DNA of 23,333 bases, from the NCBI RefSeq assembly GCF_044239695.1, contig NZ_JBIIAW010000043.1:1-23333 (forward strand), in the 5' to 3' direction. This DNA is from Pseudolysinimonas_A sp044239695 (GTDB taxonomy: Bacteria; Actinomycetota; Actinomycetes; Actinomycetales; Microbacteriaceae). Below, piece by piece: positions 14,344 through 22,072 of this stretch. Position 1 is the stretch's first letter. Each line of letters opens with the position of its first letter. The translations under genes were made by a program, and so were the position numbers. The notes under the pieces are model-generated. The model was not told where the DNA came from. It was given only the letters and a program-made list of their open reading frames with translations, and ran no database searches.

Positions 14344-15279
14344 ATGAAGACCTTCACCCTTCCGGGCACCGACATCGTCGCCCCGAACGTCGTCGCGGGC
14401 ATGATGCGCATCCAAGACAAGTCCGACGACGAGGTGAAGACTCTCGTGCGAACGGCACGGGATGCCGGCATCGACTTCTTCGACCACGCGGATGTGTACG
14501 GCACCGATCTGCACGGCTGCGAGCAGCGGTTCACCGACGCGCTGCACCTCACTCCGAGCCAACGCGACGAGATCACGATCCAGACGAAGGCCGGCATCGT
14601 GCGGGAAGGACCGTACTTCGACTATTCCTACGACCACCTCGTCGCCTCGGTGGAGGGGTCGCTGGCGGCGCTCGACACCGACCGCATCGACATCCTGTTG
14701 TTGCACCGCCCCGACGCGCTCGTCGAGCCCGAGGAGGTCGCCCGCGCGTTCGACCACCTGCACGCAGCGGGCAAGGTGCGCTACTTCGGTGTCTCGAACC
14801 ACACGCCGCGACAGATCGACCTCCTCAAGAAGCACGTCACGCAGCCGCTGGTCGCGAACCAGCTCCAGTTGAGCATCACGCACCAGCCGATCGTGGCGCA
14901 GGGCGTGTCGGCGAACATGCTGGCCGAGCAGCAGTCGGTCACGATGGATGGAGGTGGCATCGTCGACTACTGCCGCCTGAACGACATCACCATCCAGGCC
15001 TGGTCGCCGTTCCAGGCGGGCTTCTTCACCGGGGTGTTCCTCGACAACCCCGAGTTCCCCGAACTGAACGCCGCGATCGATCGTCTCGCGACGAACTACG
15101 ACGTGCCCGCCATCGCGATCGCGACCGCGTGGATCACCCGACATCCCGCGAACATGCAGGTCGTGCTCGGAACCACCAGCCCCGACCGCGTGACCGGCGC
15201 CGCTCTCGGCTCCGACATCCCGTTGACGCGGGCGGAGTGGTACGAGCTGTTCCGCACCTCCGGCCACCTGGTGCCGTGA
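14344..15279 (+). CDS. Aldo/keto reductase
   Basis: The 311-aa product is an NADPH-dependent oxidoreductase of the aldo/keto reductase TIM-barrel superfamily, close to the YdhF-like group. The catalytic tetrad is visible: D47 and Y52 in FFDHADVYG, K82 in QTKAG, H121 in LLLHRPD. Cofactor-binding segments include AWSPF and, near the C-terminus, VVLGTTSPDRV. The ATG at 14344 is chosen because a TACGGT box lies 6 nt upstream; an earlier in-frame ATG at 14173 would run through the divergent membrane-protein gene. The natural substrate is unknown. Its TGA overlaps the ATG of a cupin gene (TGATG), so the two were an operon. Confidence 0.92.
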   Translation: MKTFTLPGTDIVAPNVVAGMMRIQDKSDDEVKTLVRTARDAGIDFFDHADVYGTDLHGCEQRFTDALHLTPSQRDEITIQTKAGIVREGPYFDYSYDHLVASVEGSLAALDTDRIDILLLHRPDALVEPEEVARAFDHLHAAGKVRYFGVSNHTPRQIDLLKKHVTQPLVANQLQLSITHQPIVAQGVSANMLAEQQSVTMDGGGIVDYCRLNDITIQAWSPFQAGFFTGVFLDNPEFPELNAAIDRLATNYDVPAIAIATAWITRHPANMQVVLGTTSPDRVTGAALGSDIPLTRAEWYELFRTSGHLVP

Positions 15280-15720
15280 TGGTCGACTTCACGCAGATGG
15301 AACTCGGCGCCTTCGCCGACTGGCGCGACCACTTCGGCGGCTTCCGCCCGGAGACCTCCCGCAGGCGCTCCGCGCCGTGGCCGCCGGGTCGTCGACCACG
15401 AGATCCCGTTGCAGTACATCGGGATGACGGCGAACTCGATGCTTCCCGGCGAGCAGGCCGGCTACTGGCACACCCACTCGCAGGTGGAGGAGTTGTACGT
15501 CTTCTTCACCGGGCGGGGCGAGATGGGGCTGGATGACGTGGTCGCCCCCGTCACGCCGGGCACCGCCATCCGGGTGGGTCAGGATGTCTGGCGCACCTGG
15601 CGGGCACTGCCCGACAGCCCGGAACCGCTCACCTGGATCTGCATCCGAGCGGGCGGTTCCGAGTTGGAGCGGATGCCCGGCGACGCCACCCGCGACACCG
15701 AGAAGCCGATGCCGTGGTGA
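15279..15720 (+). pseudogene. Cupin-domain protein with a frameshift
   Basis: The ATG in the TGATG overlap with the reductase gene begins MVDFTQMELGAFADWRDHFG, a plausible cupin N-terminus, but this frame degenerates after about 15355 and ends at 15536. The cupin core is in the next frame: RRVVDHEIPLQYIGMTANSM, GYWHTHSQVEELYVFFTGRG, VTPGTAIRVGQDVWRTWR, stop TGA at 15718-15720. WHTHxxxEExY is the cupin metal-binding motif 1 with its His residues and Glu. The shift lies between roughly 15355 and 15390. The only start in the cupin frame is a TTG at 15409, which would lose the first strands. Either the gene is inactivated, or the assembly carries a 1-2 base indel. Confidence 0.7.
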
Positions 15721-15730
15721 CCGCCGCGGC

Positions 15731-16705
15731 TTAGCCCTCGAGCGCGGTGCGCGAGCGACGCGACACGATGACGGCGGCGACTCCGCCGAGCGTCAGCAGC
15801 ACGGCTCCGATGGTGAGCGGCACCGTCTCGACGCCGGTCTCGGCGAGGAGCGCGGGCCGCGCAGCGGCGAGTGCGGCGAGCCGCTCGGCTTCGACCCGGT
15901 CGGCTTCGATCGTCTCGGCGAGGACGCGCTGGGTCGAGGTGATCCGCACGCACGGGCTACCCGCGTTGATGATGTTGTCGTCGAGGGTGACGGCGCCGGC
16001 GTTGGTGGCTCCGGCGAGCAGTTGGCCGGTGATCACGGCGCCCTCTTCAGCCGAGATCGAGGTGGCCGCGAGGATGGTGCCGACGAAGTTCGAGTTGACT
16101 CCGAGCGTCGCGGAGCTGCCGACCTGCCAGTACACGTTGCAGGCCTGCACGGCGCCGGTGAGCTGCACCTGGCTGCCGGAGGTGACGCTCAGTTGCCCCG
16201 TGGATGCCTGGAAGATGAAGACGTCGTCGATGCCGCCGTCGAGCACCATGATGCCGTCGAGCAGCAGGTCGCTGCCCGAGAAGTACACGCCGGCGCCGTA
16301 CGGGGTGACCCGGGCGGCGAGGTTGACGGTGCCGACGACATCCGTCGCGTCGGTGTTGGCGACGATCACGTAGGCGGTGTTGAGGTCGAGGTCGGCGGCC
16401 GCTGCGGCGGTGTCGGTGACGTGGATGTCGCCGCTCACCTGCACGACGAGCAACTGCTGGTCGGTGCCGGTGGTGAGGGCGACGTCGCCGGTGACGACGG
16501 TGCCGTTCGTGGCGGTCTCGGTGATCTCGTCGGACGCGATGATCGCGTAGTCCTCGGCGGTGCCGAGGAAGTCGTCATCCCCCGGTTCGGCGGCGTTGGC
16601 GACCATCGGAGCGAAGAGCACCGCGGCGGCGATGGCGGTGACGGTGGTCAGCGCGAGGACGGCCGGTCGAGCGGAGCGTGTGGAGGTGCGGGTGCGATGG
16701 AACAT
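15731..16705 (-). CDS. Secreted ice-binding-like (DUF3494) protein with LAETG wall anchor
   Basis: The 324-aa precursor has a Sec signal peptide with basic N-terminus (RTRTSTRSAR), hydrophobic core and cleavage after ANA38. The mature part resembles the DUF3494 ice-binding fold: FLGTAEDYAIIASDEIT, VVTGDVALTTG, DDVFIFQASTGQLSV, VQACNVYWQVGSSATLG, VGTILAATSIS, GAVTLDDNII. The C-terminus is a sortase signal: LAETG (287-291), a hydrophobic helix (VPLTIGAVLLTLGGVAAVIV) and SRRSR. LAxTG is the class E sortase motif of high-GC Gram-positives. The family includes ice-binding proteins, but many members have other adhesive or unknown roles. I prefer the ATG at 16705; a GTG at 16741 would add 12 residues. 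It converges on the cupin gene with a 10-bp gap. Confidence 0.82.
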   Translation of the reverse strand: MFHRTRTSTRSARPAVLALTTVTAIAAAVLFAPMVANAAEPGDDDFLGTAEDYAIIASDEITETATNGTVVTGDVALTTGTDQQLLVVQVSGDIHVTDTAAAAADLDLNTAYVIVANTDATDVVGTVNLAARVTPYGAGVYFSGSDLLLDGIMVLDGGIDDVFIFQASTGQLSVTSGSQVQLTGAVQACNVYWQVGSSATLGVNSNFVGTILAATSISAEEGAVITGQLLAGATNAGAVTLDDNIINAGSPCVRITSTQRVLAETIEADRVEAERLAALAAARPALLAETGVETVPLTIGAVLLTLGGVAAVIVSRRSRTALEG

Positions 16706-16791
16706 GGCGGTTGCCGACTTTCTCAGTTTGGTGATGAACACCGGACATGAGCGGCAAAGGCCAGAGCCTTAGGGGGATGCTGCTGATGAGT

Positions 16792-16814
16792 GGCGGTCCG
16801 CGAATCGAACCGCC
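16792..16814. other. Hairpin in the leader region of the ice-binding-like gene
   Basis: GGCGGT and ACCGCC form a 6-bp stem around 11 nt, about 90 bp upstream of the ice-binding-like gene, in a 272-bp gene-free stretch (16706-16977). Downstream on the same leader AAGGC/GCCTT forms a second short stem. Function unknown; I see no known riboswitch consensus. Confidence 0.35.
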
Positions 16815-16849
16815 GCGATGGATGTCAGCCGTCACCCGGAGAGAGAAGA

Positions 16850-16868
16850 GAAGGGCCCCCCGGCCTTC
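16850..16868 (-). terminator. Probable terminator of the TetR-MBL operon
   Basis: On the minus strand GAAGG and CCTTC close a GC-rich hairpin that is followed by a pyrimidine run (TCTTCTCTCT). It lies about 110 nt after the stop of the metallo-beta-lactamase-fold gene and before the ice-binding-like gene, where a transcription end is expected. Confidence 0.55.
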
Positions 16869-16977
16869 GACTAATTGTGTCCCTCGAAAGAGTCACGTGT
16901 TCGCACCGTACGGCACGAATGGCGCGGAATACGAGTCTGTGAGAAATCGACGAAACTCCCAGGTCGGCCTCGGGGTG

Positions 16978-17628
16978 CTAGCGAGATCCGCCGGCCTCGA
17001 CGCGCGCGATGATCGCGTCGATTCGGCGTCGCGCCTCCCCCGGTCCGACGACGGCGATCGGTGCGCTGTCGTCGGTCACGCCCCAGGGCACGAGCACGTC
17101 GAAGTCGAGCTCACGCACGAGAGCGAGACTGTCGAGGTATGCGCGACGCAGACTCGGGTCGAGCACGACCGCTTTCCACTCCCCGTGCTCGATCCAGAGG
17201 AAGTCGCCGGTGAAGAGGAACCGGTGGATGCCGGCATCCCATAGGTATGACGTCGTGCCGGCCGTGTGTCCCGGCGTCGGGATCACCTCGAGGTCGCCGC
17301 CGAGCACGCTGCGCTCCGCGAAGGTGCCGGCGATGGGCAGGGATCGGGCGGTCTCGCGTTCGTCGCGTTCGTGCACCCAGACCGGAACGTCGAGGTTTGG
17401 CGGTCCGTACATCCCCTCGTGGGCGTGATTGACGAGCAGTCGGCGCGGCGTGCCGAGTTCGCGGATCTCGTGGGCCGCCTCGCTGATGCCCGGCGAGTTG
17501 TAGACGATCGTGGGACCGCCGTCGCCGGCGAGCACGAACGATCGCACGACGACGTTCGCCTGATAGGGAAGGCGCGCGGTCGGGGTGGCGAGGAGCCCGT
17601 CGATCGGGGCGGTGAGTGTGCTGGTCAT
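16978..17628 (-). CDS. Metallo-beta-lactamase-fold protein with degenerate metal site
   Basis: The 216-aa protein keeps the MBL-fold scaffold: the first metal-loop strand RRLLVNHAHEGM (68-73), PTPGHTAGTTSYLW with H121, and FLFTGDF with D142. However, the canonical HxHxDH reads H68-A-H70-E-G-M: the Asp and third His are missing, and the usual last His is replaced in VPWGV. Site-2 metal ligands are therefore lost, and it may use one metal or a different chemistry. The start is supported by GAAGGA 7 nt upstream. It follows the TetR gene by 16 bp and is probably repressed by it, suggesting a detoxification or small-molecule hydrolysis role for an unknown inducer. Confidence 0.82.
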   Translation of the reverse strand: MTSTLTAPIDGLLATPTARLPYQANVVVRSFVLAGDGGPTIVYNSPGISEAAHEIRELGTPRRLLVNHAHEGMYGPPNLDVPVWVHERDERETARSLPIAGTFAERSVLGGDLEVIPTPGHTAGTTSYLWDAGIHRFLFTGDFLWIEHGEWKAVVLDPSLRRAYLDSLALVRELDFDVLVPWGVTDDSAPIAVVGPGEARRRIDAIIARVEAGGSR

Positions 17629-17644
17629 GCAAGATCCTTCGCGG

Positions 17645-18286
17645 TCAGCGGGCCCGGCCGAGGCAGGCGGCGACGTCGGTGAACGTCAGCGGCAGCGGCG
17701 CCAGCGGCGGGATGCCGGGCTGGGGCCGGGTGCCGTCGAGCAACAGCTGCGCGTATCGGCGCCACAGGTCGGGGTCGGTCTCGCGGGTGATGTCGGCGAC
17801 GGTGCCGACCATGTAGCCGAGGAGGCAGACCTCGTCGGCGGAGAATCCGGCCCGCAGCTCACCCGCGCGGATGGCGCGTGCAACGAGGTGCTCGACCGCG
17901 GGCAGAAAGCGCCGGCCGAGTTCGTCGGCGAACCGGGTGTTGCGACCGGGCGAGGTGAGGATGGCGTCGAGCCCGCGGTCGACGGCGCGCTTCTGCATGA
18001 GACCGAGGAGGAGGGCACGGAAGGCGTCGCCGGCATCCTCGATCTCACCGGCGGCGTCGGCGAGCGCGACCATCGCGGCGATCTTCTCGTCGAAGAGCGC
18101 GTCGAGCAGGGCGTCTTTGTCGGCGAACTTGCGATAGACCGTGCCGACGCCCACCCCGGCTTCCCGCGCGACGTCGCCGAGGGTGGCCGCTGCCCCGCGT
18201 TCGGCGAACAGGCGCGCCGCGGCCTCGAGAACGCGACCCCGATTGCGTTCGGCGTCGCGACGCGTGCTGGTGGTGACGGTGGTCAT
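17645..18286 (-). CDS. TetR/AcrR-family transcriptional regulator
   Basis: The 213-aa protein has the TetR N-terminal helix-turn-helix (about residues 15-60): RVLEAAARLFAERGAAATL, then DVAREAGVGVGTVYRKFADK, followed by an all-helical ligand-binding domain. It should bind as a dimer to the 29-bp near-palindrome at 18302-18330, which lies on its own promoter, and release it on ligand binding. The leaderless start (TAGCGT, 6 nt, ATG) agrees with position 18286. It forms an operon with the downstream metallo-beta-lactamase-fold gene; no divergent target gene lies beyond the operator, so this operon itself is the likely target. Confidence 0.9.
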   Translation of the reverse strand: MTTVTTSTRRDAERNRGRVLEAAARLFAERGAAATLGDVAREAGVGVGTVYRKFADKDALLDALFDEKIAAMVALADAAGEIEDAGDAFRALLLGLMQKRAVDRGLDAILTSPGRNTRFADELGRRFLPAVEHLVARAIRAGELRAGFSADEVCLLGYMVGTVADITRETDPDLWRRYAQLLLDGTRPQPGIPPLAPLPLTFTDVAACLGRAR

Positions 18287-18292
18287 CCGGCC

Positions 18293-18330
18293 ACGCTAGC
18301 CAAACGGAACCGGATAGTCCAGTTCCGTTT
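18293..18330 (-). promoter_or_regulatory. TetR promoter and operator
   Basis: On the minus strand TGGACT (18316-18321) and TAGCGT (18293-18298) are spaced 17 bp. Overlapping them, 18302-18314 and 18318-18330 form AAACGGAACYGGA inverted arms (12 of 13 positions match) around TAG. The palindrome covers the -35 and the spacer, a classical repressor position. Confidence 0.75.
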
Positions 18331-18410
18331 TACGCGAGAGCGAGACGAGATCTCCGCTCCTCGGGCGCAGCGCCTCGCGTCTCCCGACGACCTTCCGCAG
18401 GCCGGCAGCC

Positions 18411-18824
18411 TCAGCGCGCGCCGGCGCGTTCCCCCGTGACATCCTCGGGGGTCGCATCCCGCGCCTGCAGCACGCCCGAGTAGAAGTCGATCTTGCGGTT
18501 GAGGGTCTCGAGATGCTCGGCATCCTGAGCCATCCGCTCGACGAGCGCCGACCGGTAGCCGGTGAGCACCTCGACACGCTGCGGAATCGTGTGGTCACCG
18601 GCCCAGGTCAGGGTGACGAACGCCTTCGCCTCGCGGATCGGCATCCCCGTCGCCCGCAGCAACTGCAGGAACTTCACCCAGCCGATGTCGTCGTCGGTGT
18701 AGCGGCGGTGCCCGCTCGACGCCTTCGCGATCGGCGGCAGCAACCCCTCCCGCTCGTAGTAGCGCAGCGTGTGCTTCGTCAGTCCGGTGCGGGCCGCCGC
18801 CTCGTCGATCGAGTAGTCGTCCAT
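18411..18824 (-). CDS. MerR-family transcriptional regulator
   Basis: The 137-aa protein has a complete MerR DNA-binding domain: SIDEAAARTGLTKHTLRYYE (5-24), REGLLPPIAKASSGHRRYTD (25-44), the second helix-turn-helix DIGWVKFLQLLRATGMPIRE, then a long dimerisation coiled coil (about 95-120). There is no Cys cluster for metal and no large ligand domain, so the signal is unknown. A longer frame extending upstream crosses the divergent gene and is rejected; the ATG at 18824 follows a TACGGT box by 6 nt. MerR regulators twist promoters with 19-20-bp spacers, and both flanking promoters here have that spacing. Confidence 0.9.
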   Translation of the reverse strand: MDDYSIDEAAARTGLTKHTLRYYEREGLLPPIAKASSGHRRYTDDDIGWVKFLQLLRATGMPIREAKAFVTLTWAGDHTIPQRVEVLTGYRSALVERMAQDAEHLETLNRKIDFYSGVLQARDATPEDVTGERAGAR

Positions 18825-18830
18825 GCCGAC

Positions 18831-18861
18831 ACCGTACGGCTTCGAGTGCGCTCGAAGTCCA
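18831..18861 (-). promoter_or_regulatory. MerR-type promoter of the merR gene
   Basis: On the minus strand TGGACT (18856-18861), a 19-bp spacer holding the palindrome at 18841-18856 (TTCGAGTGCGCTCGAA), and TACGGT (18831-18836). The ATG follows 6 nt later. The long spacer with a centred palindrome is the MerR activation architecture. Confidence 0.7.
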
Positions 18862-18888
18862 GGATCTCGGGCGGGGTTTGCGCGGGGT

Positions 18889-18919
18889 TTGACTTCGAGT
18901 GCGCTCGAATTCGTACCTT
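18889..18919 (+). promoter_or_regulatory. MerR-type promoter of the 63-aa gene
   Basis: TTGACT (18889-18894), a 19-bp spacer and TACCTT (18914-18919). The 16-bp palindrome TTCGAGTGCGCTCGAA at 18894-18909 is identical to the copy at 18841-18856. The ATG of the small gene follows 6 nt after the -10 box. Confidence 0.75.
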
Positions 18920-18925
18920 CGCCGC

Positions 18926-19117
18926 ATGACACACATCGAAATGTCCAAAGACCTCTATCCCGAATTGCTGATCGCCGCGCTGCGTGATGAGATGCGGCGC
19001 GTTGAGCGTGAGCAAAGGGCACGGGATGCCGCTGCGCAGCGCCGTCGTGACCGGTGGGCCGTTCTGCGTGATCGATTCGTGCAGTGGGCCTCAGGCCGCG
19101 GGGAACGCCGCCAGTAG
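18926..19117 (+). CDS. 63-aa basic microprotein under MerR-type control
   Basis: The ATG at 18926 sits 6 nt after the -10 box of a MerR-type promoter, so the leaderless start is well defined. The 63-aa product begins MTHIEMSKDLYPELLIAALR and is then a highly charged helix rich in Arg and Glu (DEMRRVEREQRARD, QRRRDRWAVLRDRF), ending SGRGERRQ. There is no membrane segment. I do not recognise a family. The last 27 bp overlap the convergent NERD gene. The promoter argues for a real gene although codon evidence over 63 codons is weak; alternatively the promoter drives an RNA antisense to the NERD gene end. Confidence 0.55.
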   Translation: MTHIEMSKDLYPELLIAALRDEMRRVEREQRARDAAAQRRRDRWAVLRDRFVQWASGRGERRQ

Positions 19118-19735
19118 CGTGGCCCACGTGCGGTCGACATCGACACCGCCGGCGACCGTCGATGACACCCGGGAGGCGATCTTCCTCGGCCAGAGCACTT
19201 CGACTCCGCAGACCGAGAAGGAACCACCGAACACGGGCCAGTCGGCCTCGACGAAACACAACGCGCCGAGCACGGGCGCGTCGACGACGGCCTCGACCTT
19301 CTCCATCTGCCAGACGACACCGTCGACGAGCTTCGTCTGGTCCCGCGAGCCGACGAAGAGACGCTCGATGCGCGGGCGGATGACGCCGCCGTCTACCCGA
19401 AGCGTCGGCCGCCCCTTGTACTTCTTCGCGTCGATGACCCACACGCCGTCGCGCGTCACCACCAGGTGATCGATGTTGGCGCGCGTGCCGGCGATTCGAC
19501 GATCATGCGCGACCCGCACGTGTGCGGAGGCGACGCGATCGAGTTCCCGGGCTACGCGCTCCTCGCCCGCGGCACCGGTGCTCCACGCTCTCGTGCTCTG
19601 TCGTTCTGGCGTCAGCGCGACAGCGAGTCCGCCGAGCCGTCCCCAGTCCTGGCGCAGCCGCGCTTCGTCCCGCGCCCGCCGCCGTTCGTACTGCCGACGC
19701 GCTGACGCGCCCGCGGCGCCTTCGAAGTCCGCCAA
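19091..19735 (-). CDS. NERD (nuclease-related) domain protein
   Basis: The 214-aa product has a basic, helical N-terminus (about 1-60) and a NERD domain (PF08378-like, about 55-180): GAAGEERVARELD, the core GTRANIDHLVVTRDGVWVID followed by AKKYKGR. The D in NIDH and the (D)AKK pair match the PD-(D/E)xK-like active site of this family, so nuclease activity is possible though rarely shown. The C-terminal region holds two Cys (LCFVEAD, VCGVE). The start is uncertain: TTG at 19735, with a GGGGG run upstream and a TAGCCT box at 19760-19765. It converges with the 63-aa gene and is divergent from the HigBA pair. Confidence 0.8.
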   Translation of the reverse strand: MADFEGAAGASARRQYERRRARDEARLRQDWGRLGGLAVALTPERQSTRAWSTGAAGEERVARELDRVASAHVRVAHDRRIAGTRANIDHLVVTRDGVWVIDAKKYKGRPTLRVDGGVIRPRIERLFVGSRDQTKLVDGVVWQMEKVEAVVDAPVLGALCFVEADWPVFGGSFSVCGVEVLWPRKIASRVSSTVAGGVDVDRTWATLLAAFPAA

Positions 19736-19749
19736 GAGAACCCCCGATC

Positions 19750-19762
19750 CCTGAGCCTCAGG
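19750..19762. repeat. 13-bp perfect palindrome CCTGAG-C-CTCAGG
   Basis: Located 15 bp upstream of the NERD gene start. It may be an operator or a small RNA stem in that gene's leader. Confidence 0.4.
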
Positions 19763-19767
19763 CTAGA

Positions 19768-19789
19768 GATGTGCTCCGTCGGGCACATC
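19768..19789. repeat. Inverted repeat GATGTGC / GCACATC
   Basis: A 7-bp perfect stem around 8 nt, upstream of the TAGCCT box of the NERD gene. It is placed where an activator or repressor of that promoter could bind. Confidence 0.4.
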
Positions 19790-19830
19790 ACCCCCGTGGT
19801 GGGGCCGGGCCGCGCCATCCCGCTCATTGC

Positions 19831-19862
19831 TTGCAAATAATAACGCGTCGCGTTATTATTTG
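19831..19862 (+). promoter_or_regulatory. HigBA promoter with perfect 29-bp operator
   Basis: TTGCAA (19831-19836) and TATTAT (19854-19859) are spaced 17 bp, and the GTG start of higB follows 6 nt after the -10. The 14-bp arms at 19834-19847 and 19849-19862 are perfect reverse complements around one base (left arm CAAATAATAACGCG). The operator covers the whole promoter core, so antitoxin binding would shut it off. Confidence 0.85.
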
Positions 19863-19865
19863 ACG

Positions 19866-20147
19866 GTGATCCAGGGGTTCGCCGATCGGGACACCGAACG
19901 CGTGTGGCGCCGGGAGCACGTCAAGAAGTTCGGTCCCGACCTGCAACGCATTGCGAATCGCAGACTGCTGATGCTCGATGCGTCCGACAACATCAACGAC
20001 CTCAGAGTTCCGCCCGGCAACCGCCTTGAGCAGCTGGCGGGAGACCGGAAGGGTCAGCACAGCATCCGCATCAACGACCAGTGGAGAATCTGCTTCACGT
20101 GGACATCCGCCGGACCGACCGACGTCGAGATCACCGACTACCACTAG
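19866..20147 (+). CDS. higB: HigB-like toxin (RelE superfamily)
   Basis: The 93-aa product matches HigB/RelE-type mRNA endoribonucleases: IQGFADRDTERVWRREHVKK at the N-terminus, LQRIANRRLLMLDASDNIND, the conserved RVPPGNRLEQLAGDRKGQHS, and the C-terminal core SIRINDQWRICFTW with the catalytic-surface Arg/Trp residues, ending VEITDYH. The toxin would cut mRNA on the ribosome. An ATG at 19827 in the same frame lies in front of the operator and is rejected; the GTG at 19866 is the leaderless start. Toxin-first order and 10-bp spacing to the antitoxin are typical of higBA. Confidence 0.9.
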   Translation: MIQGFADRDTERVWRREHVKKFGPDLQRIANRRLLMLDASDNINDLRVPPGNRLEQLAGDRKGQHSIRINDQWRICFTWTSAGPTDVEITDYH

Positions 20148-20157
20148 CGAGAGCGAC

Positions 20158-20443
20158 ATGACGACCACCGCACACGAGCCGATCCACCCGGGAGAGATCC
20201 TTCTCGAGGAGTTCCTGCTCCCCTTGGAGATCACGCAGTACCGCCTCGCCGCGACGATCGGAGTTCCTGCCCGTCGCATCAATGAGATCGTGCATGGCAA
20301 GCGCGGCATCTCCCCCGACACGGCGCTTCGCCTTTCGCGGGCTCTTGGCACGTCCGATCGGTTCTGGCTCAACCTTCAGAACCGATACGACCTGGATGTT
20401 GCGCGCTCAGGTCACGAGGCCGAGTTCGACAGCATCCCTTCGC

Positions 20444-20457
<14 letters not shown>
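20158..20457 (+). CDS. higA: HigA-like antitoxin (XRE family)
   Basis: The 99-aa product begins MTTTAHEPIHPGEILLEEFL, the standard HigA N-terminus (HPGEILxEEF), followed by a helix-turn-helix: ITQYRLAATIGVPARRINEI, VHGKRGISPDTALRLSRALG, SDRFWLNLQNRYDL. It neutralises HigB and, as a dimer, should repress the operon through the 29-bp palindrome. An upstream in-frame ATG at 19978 lies inside higB and is rejected. The final 14 bp overlap the convergent ABC-F gene, so the two transcripts are antisense at their ends. Confidence 0.92.

Positions 20458-22071
<1,614 letters not shown>

Positions 22072-22072
<1 letters not shown>

Noticed and set aside
15533..16750. 405-codon forward frame opposite the ice-binding-like gene
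   Set aside because: Gly/Asp/Val-rich shadow; the minus strand has signal peptide, fold and LAETG anchor.
16790..16820. tRNA T-arm-like GGTTCGATTC on the minus strand
   Set aside because: The flanking bases do not pair as a T-stem, and no anticodon arm, D-arm or acceptor stem is found nearby; the sequence is better explained by a simple hairpin.
16740..16977. Possible riboswitch (cyclic dinucleotide type) in the gene-free stretch before the ice-binding-like gene
   Set aside because: Hairpins exist, but I could not match any conserved riboswitch core.
18331..18410. GC-rich repeats between the TetR and MerR genes
   Set aside because: Short self-complementary pieces (GGCG/CGCC) occur, but no stem stands out from the background of high GC.
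19978..20157. N-terminal extension of the HigA frame
   Set aside because: It lies inside the HigB gene in another frame; HigA proteins start right at the MTTTAHEPIHPGEI segment.
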